Part shown: positions 1-5,995 of the stretch, piece by piece
Numbering within the stretch: the first letter of the stretch is position 1
Layout: every line of letters begins with the position of its first letter
DNA from: Thermoanaerobaculia bacterium
GTDB lineage: Bacteria; Acidobacteriota; Thermoanaerobaculia; UBA5066
DNA: 5,995 bases
Direction: 5' to 3'
Assembly: GCA_023717585.1 (NCBI GenBank)
Contig: JAMQPJ010000115.1
Span: 1 to 5,995 of the forward strand
The notes under the pieces: model-generated
Database searches by the model: none
What the model was told of the DNA's origin: nothing
Seen by the model: the letters and a program-made list of their open reading frames with translations, nothing else
Position numbers and translations under genes: made by a program

Positions 1-620
1 TCGTTGTCCGTCCCGACGTCGAGGCTGATGGGAAGCGTGTGCGACGGGTGAATGCCCGCGGCGGCCGTGTAGAGCGAGAGCTTGCCGATCGGAATTCCCA
101 TGCCTCCCGCGCCCTGGTCGCCGAGACCGAGGATGCGCTCGTTGTCGGTCACGACGATGAGGCGGACGTCGTCGAACGGAGCGTTGCCGAGGATCTCGTA
201 GATCCGCCCACGGTGCGCGGGGGTGATCCACAGGCCGCGCGCCCGCCGGAAGATGTGGCTGAACTCCTGGCATGCCCGGCCGACCGTGGGCGTATAGACG
301 ATGGGGAGGAACTCCTCGACGTGGTCGACGAGGAGCCGATAGAAGAGGTGCTCGTTCCGGTCCTGCAGCGCCGCCAGGCCGATGTACTTCTCCAGAGGAT
401 CCGGCTTCCGCGAGATATTGGCGTAAACCCGGTGTTCCTGCTGCTCCATGGTGCTCACGGCGTTCGGCAGGAGCCCTTCCAGCCCGAAGTCCTTCCGTTC
501 CTGCGGGTTGAAGGCCGTCCCCTTCGTATACATGGGATGCCGGAGCAGCCGCGTGCCGCGGTAGGGCACCTCAGAGGCAGCCTTCCCCTTGGATTCGTAT
601 CTGAGCGCAAAGGTTTCCAT
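1..620 (-). CDS. NAD-dependent malic enzyme, N-terminal part (partial, runs off left edge)
   Basis: Oxidative decarboxylation of malate to pyruvate with reduction of NAD(P), a cytoplasmic reaction feeding the pyruvate node. The visible 206 residues cover the malic enzyme N-terminal domain (family size about 550-600 residues); the NAD-binding Rossmann domain lies outside the window. Seen motifs: PIVYTPTVGRACQ around residues 106-118, with Tyr109 matching the catalytic tyrosine (Tyr112 of human ME2); DNERILGLGDQG from residue 159, with Arg162 matching the malate-binding arginine; GIPIGKL with Lys180 matching the catalytic lysine (Lys183); and the family signature LDVGTDN at the cut edge. The spacing Arg162-Lys180 equals that of human ME2. 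The ATG at 620-618 is chosen because GGAGGAG lies nine bases upstream and the protein begins at the usual family position (YRGTRLLRHP...TKGTAF). The long SfcA/MaeA/ME2 type usually prefers NAD, but the cofactor-determining residues are not visible. It is transcribed divergently from the gene at 787. Confidence 0.96.
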   Translation of the reverse strand, partial: METFALRYESKGKAASEVPYRGTRLLRHPMYTKGTAFNPQERKDFGLEGLLPNAVSTMEQQEHRVYANISRKPDPLEKYIGLAALQDRNEHLFYRLLVDHVEEFLPIVYTPTVGRACQEFSHIFRRARGLWITPAHRGRIYEILGNAPFDDVRLIVVTDNERILGLGDQGAGGMGIPIGKLSLYTAAAGIHPSHTLPISLDVGTDN

Positions 621-786
621 GTTCGCTATCTCCTCCACCTTCAACGTGGGCTCCGAGGCGAAAGTGGGCATGAAGCATTTGCCTCAGGCGTTCAGACGGG
701 CCGGCGAGGTGCTGACTCCGCCCGGCTGTTGCGCGGCCTTTCCGGACGCCCGCGCATAGAATGGAAGGAACCTCCGGGAGGAAAGC
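621..786. other. divergent intergenic region between malic enzyme and exported-protein gene
   Basis: This 166-bp gap must hold the start signals of both flanking divergent genes. On the minus strand a GGAGGAG ribosome binding site precedes the malic enzyme ATG. On the plus strand a GGGAGGAAAG site precedes the ATG at 787. I see a candidate -10 box only for the plus direction (listed separately); no convincing -35/-10 pair is visible for the malic enzyme. No coding region or RNA gene is apparent. Confidence 0.6.
757..762 (+). promoter_or_regulatory. candidate -10 box (TAGAAT) of the exported-protein gene
   Basis: TAGAAT matches the sigma-70 -10 consensus at five of six positions and is one of few AT-rich hexamers in this GC-rich gap. 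It would start transcription near position 769, giving a short leader that just contains the GGGAGG ribosome binding site. No -35 box stands at the proper distance: the nearest TTG-containing hexamer, TTGCGC at 729-734, is 22 bases away. This is therefore a weak call. Confidence 0.3.
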
Positions 787-2091
787 ATGTTGAAGACGCG
801 AGGCACCGGTCTCGTCACCGCGCTGGCCGCCTGCTGTTTCTTCCCTCGGCTCGTGGGACAAACGCCGGTGCCCGCCCGGGTTTCCGCCGGTCTCGTGGCC
901 GCCACACCGCTCGCCGACCTCGCGCTGGCCTCCGCCCAGCGCGCCCGGGAAGGGCCCTGCCTCCGCGGCCGCGGGTGCGCGGTCGATGTGACGGCCAAGA
1001 ACAGCTCGGACGTCGCGAGCCCGGCGGTCTCCGTCGCGACTGTCGGCGGCGCGTCCGAAGACGACTTCGACCGGATGGGGGTCTCGGTCCCGCCTCGCGC
1101 ATCACGGATGCTCCGGGTGAACGTGTTCATTCCCCGCGATCACCCCGCGGACACGCTCGAGCGGACCTTCGAGCTTCGCTTCCCGAACGGACGGCCCTAT
1201 GACGACCGGACCTCCGCCGGAAACCGGATCACGGCGCGCCTCCCGATCGACGTCGTGGATGCGCAGGTTTTCGGCGTCGGCGGAATTCCGCGGAGGCCCG
1301 TCGCGGCGGGAGCGGCCCTTCCCCTGACGGTTCGCCTGAAGAACGACGGCACCGTTCGTCTCGACATGCGCTTCCGCGAAGAGGGTTCCGGCCGGGAGAT
1401 CGAGAGCCCGACGGTGCGCCTCGAGCCGGGCGAGGTGAAGCCCGTTCCCTGGACGCTCGTCGTCCCGGAGCGATCTCCCGTGCGGTTCACGCCGGCTCTC
1501 GTCCTCTCGTGGGTCGAAGTCGCGACACCTTCCGGGCCGCTCGGAGGCGCCCGTTTCTCCGGGTTCGAGAGCCCGCGCGGAAACCGTTTCGATCTCGCGA
1601 TCGACGTCGCCCCTCTTCCGGCGTTCGATCTCGACGTGGCGGACATCCGCATCGGCGCACCCATCAGGCATCTCACGGATGCGAGACCGGGGGGCGTTGC
1701 TACCTTCAGGCTCACTGGTTTCGAAATGACGACGGTCCTCCGTAACCGGGGGACGGAGACCTGGGGCTCTTCTTTCATGATCGGCGTCATCCTCAGCGCG
1801 GGGAGGCCGGAGACGAGTCTCCACGCGGTCTACCGAATGGACTTCGCGGCGGCCGGTCCGATTGCCGTGGGCGCCACCCGCGATTACGCCACCCGCATCG
1901 CGCTGGATCCCGACCGGCCGCTGCTCAGTCGGATCGCGACACCGGAGCGGGGCCTCTCACCGGGGCAGTGGTACACGCTCGACATCTCGGTCGTGTCGTC
2001 CGACGATCGCAACGCCGCCAACAATCGCGGCCGCTGGGTCGTCCTCTTCGGCGGAGACGGCCGAGTCTCCGAAATGCGGCGCCTTCCGTGA
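787..2091 (+). CDS. exported hypothetical protein with CARDB/Ig-like beta-rich domains, possible lipoprotein
   Basis: Function unknown. The 434-residue product starts with a short export signal: Lys3 and Arg5, then a hydrophobic stretch of about residues 8-20. The sequence LAAC at 13-16 fits a lipobox, so Cys16 could be the lipidated residue; cleavage by signal peptidase I further on is an alternative. The rest reads as three beta-rich segments: about 55-155 (Cys58 and Cys64 could form a disulfide), about 156-275 (strand pattern LPLTVRLKNDGTV, then LEPGEVKPVPWTLVVPE) and about 280-422. The last is the most CARDB-like, with TVLRNRGTETWGSS, a mid-domain GPIAVGATRDYA and the closing SSDDRNAANNRGRWVV typical of such folds. 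CARDB-type domains are extracellular adhesion or scaffold modules. No catalytic motif is seen. The ATG at 787 has GGGAGGAAAGC directly before it. The gene ends one base short of the stop of the convergent gene, which is also CARDB-like. The domain call is by eye. Confidence 0.85.
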   Translation: MLKTRGTGLVTALAACCFFPRLVGQTPVPARVSAGLVAATPLADLALASAQRAREGPCLRGRGCAVDVTAKNSSDVASPAVSVATVGGASEDDFDRMGVSVPPRASRMLRVNVFIPRDHPADTLERTFELRFPNGRPYDDRTSAGNRITARLPIDVVDAQVFGVGGIPRRPVAAGAALPLTVRLKNDGTVRLDMRFREEGSGREIESPTVRLEPGEVKPVPWTLVVPERSPVRFTPALVLSWVEVATPSGPLGGARFSGFESPRGNRFDLAIDVAPLPAFDLDVADIRIGAPIRHLTDARPGGVATFRLTGFEMTTVLRNRGTETWGSSFMIGVILSAGRPETSLHAVYRMDFAAAGPIAVGATRDYATRIALDPDRPLLSRIATPERGLSPGQWYTLDISVVSSDDRNAANNRGRWVVLFGGDGRVSEMRRLP

Positions 2092-2092
2092 G

Positions 2093-2629
2093 TCAGCGCG
2101 GGCCGGGGCTGTAGAGCTCGAACGTGCAGGGCTTCCGCCCGCGGGACGCGTGCGGGTTGCAGCTCGTCTTCGCGCAGATGCGGGCTGTCTTCCCGTCCCA
2201 CTCGGAGAGGCTCGGTCCGCCCGGCCCCGCTCTGAAGAAGGAAAGCTCCCAGCAGTTATCGCTTGGGCAGGCCGTCGTCTTGTCCGACCACCTGATTGGC
2301 AGAGTCAGCGTGGCACCGCCTCCCACCGCCGGGAGCCCCTGCCTGAAAGCGTAGGGCGTCGAAAGCAAGCGGACCTCGAGTAGCGGGCCGGCAGTCGGCG
2401 ACATCGTCTTGTTGCCCTCGAATGCCGTGCCTATGTTCTGGATCTCGGCCCGGAACTCCGGAGCCTTGTTGCACGCCGGCGAGACGATCGTAAACGACTT
2501 GATGTGGAGCCTCGGCGCGACAGCCGGTGCGTGGACCTGGACCGGGCCCTTGTTCCCGGTGATCGGGGACGCGCCGGCAGGCAGCGTGAGGACGGCGACG
2601 GCGAGCGCGAGCCGGGTGGGTTTCGTCAT
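2093..2629 (-). CDS. small secreted six-cysteine protein with CARDB-like core
   Basis: Function unknown. The 178-residue product has a clear Sec signal peptide: Lys3 and Arg6, hydrophobic LALAVAVLTL at 7-16, and an AGA site with probable cleavage after Ala20. The mature part has a CARDB-like pattern: FTIVSPACNKAPEFRAEIQN (46-65), NIGTAFEGN (65-73), a strand LLEVRLLSTP (83-92) and a closing LTLPIRWSD (108-116). Six cysteines (53, 121, 126, 152, 157, 168) include two CX4C pairs, CPSDNC and CAKTSC, which suggests three disulfides in an oxidising compartment. The ATG at 2629-2627 is preferred because AAGGAG lies eight bases upstream and the signal peptide starts cleanly there; a TTG at 2662 would add eleven residues that translate through the ribosome binding site. 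The gene lies 121 bp downstream of the YchF-like gene on the same strand, but a candidate promoter of its own is present. It converges with the exported protein at 787-2091. Confidence 0.85.
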   Translation of the reverse strand: MTKPTRLALAVAVLTLPAGASPITGNKGPVQVHAPAVAPRLHIKSFTIVSPACNKAPEFRAEIQNIGTAFEGNKTMSPTAGPLLEVRLLSTPYAFRQGLPAVGGGATLTLPIRWSDKTTACPSDNCWELSFFRAGPGGPSLSEWDGKTARICAKTSCNPHASRGRKPCTFELYSPGPR

Positions 2630-2667
2630 TGCGTATCTCCTTCTTCTTGCAAGGGTCGCCAAGGACG

Positions 2668-2696
2668 AATCTGCGTCCTACCCGGTCCCGATTCAA
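2668..2696 (-). promoter_or_regulatory. candidate sigma-70 promoter of the small secreted protein gene
   Basis: Read on the minus strand, TTGAAT (2696-2691) is followed after 17 bases by CAGATT (2673-2668). These match the -35 consensus at four of six and the -10 consensus at four of six positions, with ideal spacing. Transcription would begin near 2661, about 32 bases before the ATG and upstream of the AAGGAG site. It supports independent expression from the upstream YchF-like gene, though read-through is possible. This is a by-eye match only. Confidence 0.35.
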
Positions 2697-2698
2697 GG

Positions 2699-2736
2699 CC
2701 CGGACGTGGCCCGGGAGCGACAAACGACCGTCCGGG
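2699..2736 (-). repeat. 8-bp inverted repeat downstream of the YchF-like gene (possible weak hairpin)
   Basis: CCCGGACG at 2699-2706 and CGTCCGGG at 2729-2736 are perfect inverted repeats separated by 22 bases. They begin 14 bp past the stop of the YchF-like gene in its direction of transcription. Such a stem could form at the 3' end of that transcript, but the loop is long and no run of U follows, so an intrinsic terminator is not shown. The 9-base direct repeat CCGGGAGCG at 2711-2719 and 2732-2740 overlaps it. Confidence 0.4.
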
Positions 2737-2750
2737 AGCGCCTAACGGGT

Positions 2751-3824
2751 TCAGGCGCTGACCCGGAAGTTGATGACGTCGCCGTCCTTCACGACGTAGT
2801 CGCGGCCCTCGACGCGGAGCGTTCCGTGCGTCTTGCAGTGCGCGAGGGAGCCCGCCTCGACGAGCGTCTGGAACGGCACGACCTCGGCCCTGATGAAGTG
2901 CTTCTCGAAATCCGTGTGAATCGCGGCGGCCGCCTTCACGGCGTGCGTCCCCTTCGGGACGGACCATGCCCGGCATTCGTCCTCGCCCACCGTGAGGAAC
3001 GACATGAGGCCGAGAAGGTCGTAGGCGGCGCGGAGAAGCCTGTCGAGCGCGCGGTCGGGAAGGCCGAGGCCCTTCAGGAACTCGGACTGGTCCTCGGGCG
3101 ACATCGCGGCGATCTCCTGCTCGATCGGGGCCGAGACGGCGCTGAACGCGACGTACGGCTTGTCTTTCCACGCGTCGAGCTTCGCGCGTTGGAGGGCCCC
3201 CGCGAGGTCGCCGGAGTCGCTCTCGCCCGCGTTGAGGATCACGAGCATCGGCTTGCGCGTCAGGAGGCCGAAGCCCTTCACGTACTTTTCCTCCTCGACG
3301 TGGACGTCGAGCCCGCGCAGGGACCCGCCCTTCTCGAGGGCGGCCTTGAAGCGAACGAGGAGGTCCTTCTCGGTCTGCAGCTCGGGCGTCTTTTTCTTGG
3401 CCATGTCCTTCTCGACGCGCTCGAGGCGGTTCGCGACGACCGCGAGGTCCGCGAGGAGCATCTCCGTCTCGAGGAGCTCGAGGTCGCGGGCGGGAGCGAC
3501 CGCACCCTCGGGGTGAGGGACCGCGTCGGACGCGAAGCCGCGGACGACGACCGCGAGGCCGTCCATCTGCCGCAGCTCGGGGAGGTTCAGGCTCTGCGCG
3601 CCTCCCTTCGTGACGCCCGGGACGTCCACGAACTTCACCGTGGCCGGCGTGTGCTTCTTCGGCTTGAACATCCCCGTGAGCGTGTCGAGCCGCGGGTCGG
3701 GAACGTGCGCGACGCCGACGTGTGCCTCGCGCTTGTGCGGCGCCGCGGCCGTCGCGTGGCCGGTCAGAAGAGAAAATATCGTCGTCTTGCCGGAGAGCTC
3801 GAGGCCGAGGATTCCGAATTCCAT
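2751..3824 (-). CDS. divergent YchF/OLA1-family P-loop NTPase with TGS domain
   Basis: This cytoplasmic TRAFAC-class NTPase is related to YchF, which binds ribosomes and prefers ATP in E. coli. At 357 residues it is close to the usual 363. Seen: Walker A GLELSGKTT at 7-15; DVPG at 67-70, followed by a hydrophobic Val71 as in the 'HAS' group lacking a catalytic Gln; a helical insert (about 113-182) rich in charged residues, as in the YchF coiled coil; NAGE at 198-201, the NxxE form of G4 that replaces NKxD in YchF and relaxes guanine specificity; and a C-terminal TGS domain (about 275-355) with RAWSVPKGTHAVKAAAAIHT, DFEKHFIRAEVV and EGRDYVVKDGDVINF. It is atypical in its P-loop (canonical PNVGKST) and in switch I, where the canonical FPFCTIEPN is replaced by PHKREAH and the Cys35 equivalent is absent. 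This points to a paralog rather than the housekeeping copy. The ATG at 3824-3822 has only a weak AGAGG 13 bases upstream, but it is fixed by the N-terminal beta strand and P-loop. Confidence 0.93.
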   Translation of the reverse strand: MEFGILGLELSGKTTIFSLLTGHATAAAPHKREAHVGVAHVPDPRLDTLTGMFKPKKHTPATVKFVDVPGVTKGGAQSLNLPELRQMDGLAVVVRGFASDAVPHPEGAVAPARDLELLETEMLLADLAVVANRLERVEKDMAKKKTPELQTEKDLLVRFKAALEKGGSLRGLDVHVEEEKYVKGFGLLTRKPMLVILNAGESDSGDLAGALQRAKLDAWKDKPYVAFSAVSAPIEQEIAAMSPEDQSEFLKGLGLPDRALDRLLRAAYDLLGLMSFLTVGEDECRAWSVPKGTHAVKAAAAIHTDFEKHFIRAEVVPFQTLVEAGSLAHCKTHGTLRVEGRDYVVKDGDVINFRVSA

Positions 3825-3831
3825 GCCCGGA

Positions 3832-3861
3832 TTGTGCCTCTGAACGGCCGCGTGCTAGATT
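3832..3861 (+). promoter_or_regulatory. candidate promoter of tRNA-Glu
   Basis: TTGTGC (3832-3837) and TAGATT (3856-3861) are 18 bases apart, and a TGC just before the -10 gives an extended -10 motif. The -10 lies 42 bases upstream of the tRNA 5' end. The bases that follow (CCGCCTCCCCGCGGG) are strongly GC-rich, as in discriminators of stable-RNA promoters under stringent control. The whole gap between the divergent YchF-like start and the tRNA is only 79 bp, which limits where the promoter can be. The -35 match is poor. Confidence 0.4.
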
Positions 3862-3903
3862 CCGCCTCCCCGCGGGCCGAAAAGCCCCTCGAAATCGCGA
3901 TGT

Positions 3904-3979
3904 GCCGCGTTCGTCTAGCGGTTAGGACGCCGCCCTCTCAAGGCGGAGATCACGGGTTCAAATCCCGTACGCGGTACCA
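3904..3979 (+). tRNA. tRNA-Glu, anticodon CTC, CCA encoded
   Basis: A complete 76-nt cloverleaf folds by hand. Acceptor stem: GCCGCGT (3904-3910) with ACGCGGT (3969-3975), discriminator A3976, encoded CCA at 3977-3979. D stem: GTCT/GGAC (3913-3916, 3925-3928). Anticodon stem: CCGCC/GGCGG (3930-3934, 3942-3946) with loop CTCTCAA, so the anticodon CTC at 3937-3939 reads GAG. T stem: ACGGG/CCCGT (3952-3956, 3964-3968) with loop TTCAAAT. The U11-A24 and U13-G22 pairs known from glutamate tRNAs are present. The first acceptor pair is a G1-U72 wobble, and the variable loop has five bases (AGATC). Confidence 0.97.
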
Positions 3980-3990
3980 ACACTCTCTCC

Positions 3991-4010
3991 GGCGGAGGAT
4001 GCCTGCCGCC
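3991..4010 (+). terminator. possible hairpin after tRNA-Glu
   Basis: GGCGGAGG (3991-3998) can pair with CCT-G-CCGCC (4002-4010) around an ATG triloop, giving eight pairs with one bulged G, starting 12 bases after the tRNA CCA end. The position fits a transcription stop or processing signal. No T-run follows, so it is not a classical intrinsic terminator. Confidence 0.35.
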
Positions 4011-4055
4011 CCTGAGCGCCGTGACGTAAACCCTGTCTCGACTATGTGATACATC

Positions 4056-4095
4056 GGCATCATTCCGGGCTTCGCCTCTGAATTCAATGATGGCC
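4056..4095 (+). repeat. inverted repeat in the leader of the PFOR gene
   Basis: CATCATT (4058-4064) and AATGATG (4086-4092) are perfect inverted repeats 21 bases apart. Allowing one bulged G (4093), the pairing extends by two more pairs (GG at 4056-4057 with CC at 4094-4095). The right arm overlaps a smaller hairpin, GGCC-TTTC-GGCC (4092-4103), so the two structures would exclude each other. It lies 34-74 bp before the PFOR start codon. It may be a regulator's operator or an RNA leader structure, or chance. Confidence 0.35.
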
Positions 4096-4116
4096 TTTCG
4101 GCCGTCCGGGTCGAAA

Positions 4117-4124
4117 AAGGGAGG
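4117..4124 (+). promoter_or_regulatory. ribosome binding site of the PFOR gene
   Basis: AAGGGAGG ends five bases before the ATG at 4130. It is the only strong Shine-Dalgarno sequence in the leader, and it decides this start over the upstream out-of-frame ATG at 4087. Confidence 0.75.
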
Positions 4125-4129
4125 CTCTC

Positions 4130-5995
<1,866 letters not shown>

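Noticed and set aside
39..1202. 387-codon open frame on the plus strand
   Set aside because: It is antisense to the malic enzyme and then out of frame over the exported protein. It has no recognisable motif and no ribosome binding site.
1102..1824. Open frames on the minus strand inside the 787-2091 gene
   Set aside because: They have Arg/Pro-rich composition and no start signals. The plus-strand frame has a signal sequence, a strong ribosome binding site and domain-like patterns.
2060..2130. Bidirectional terminator between the convergent genes
   Set aside because: I found no stable stem with flanking T-runs around the one-base gap between the stop codons.
2630..2662. Eleven-residue N-terminal extension of the small secreted protein from a TTG start
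   Set aside because: The added codons run through the AAGGAG ribosome binding site and would put four arginines ahead of an already complete signal peptide.
2409..4049. 546-codon open frame on the plus strand across the YchF-like gene and the tRNA
   Set aside because: It is antisense to the conserved YchF-like gene, runs through a tRNA and has the biased composition of a shadow frame.
4044..4054. Short palindrome ATGT-GAT-ACAT as an extended -10 or a CRP/FNR-like site for PFOR
   Set aside because: No -35 at proper spacing and no second half-site matching either regulator. Eleven bases are too short to support a call.

Overview
The window is an ordinary, gene-dense, high-GC bacterial chromosomal segment. 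It holds five protein-coding genes, two of them cut by the window edges, and one tRNA gene. Organism assignment is inference only. The very high GC at third codon positions, a single-chain pyruvate:ferredoxin oxidoreductase, an SfcA/ME2-type malic enzyme, a divergent YchF-family paralog and exported CARDB-like proteins together suggest an Acidobacteriota-like or Myxococcota/deltaproteobacterial-like lineage. No rRNA or other phylogenetic marker is present to decide.

Layout, left to right: (1) 1-620, minus strand: N-terminal 206 residues of an NAD-type malic enzyme, running off the left edge. (2) 621-786: divergent intergenic region with Shine-Dalgarno sequences facing both ways. (3) 787-2091, plus strand: a 434-residue exported, probably lipid-anchored or secreted protein built of beta-rich, CARDB/Ig-like segments. 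(4) 2093-2629, minus strand: a 178-residue secreted protein with a signal peptide, a CARDB-like core and six cysteines. It converges on the previous gene with one base between the stop codons. (5) 2751-3824, minus strand: a divergent YchF/OLA1-family P-loop NTPase with a C-terminal TGS domain. (6) 3904-3979, plus strand: tRNA-Glu(CTC) with an encoded CCA end. (7) 4130-5995, plus strand: the N-terminal 622 residues (domains I-III) of pyruvate:ferredoxin (flavodoxin) oxidoreductase, running off the right edge.

Functionally, malic enzyme (malate to pyruvate) and PFOR (pyruvate to acetyl-CoA plus reduced ferredoxin) both act at the pyruvate node, but they lie about 3.5 kb apart on opposite strands and are not an operon. 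The YchF-like protein and the tRNA belong to translation and diverge from a 79-bp gap. The two exported proteins have no recognisable enzymatic role. I found no CRISPR array, insertion sequence, phage gene, toxin-antitoxin pair or defence-like system, and I do not claim a new system here. The items most worth a second look are the altered nucleotide-binding motifs of the YchF paralog, the convergent pair of CARDB-like exported proteins, and an inverted repeat in the PFOR leader.
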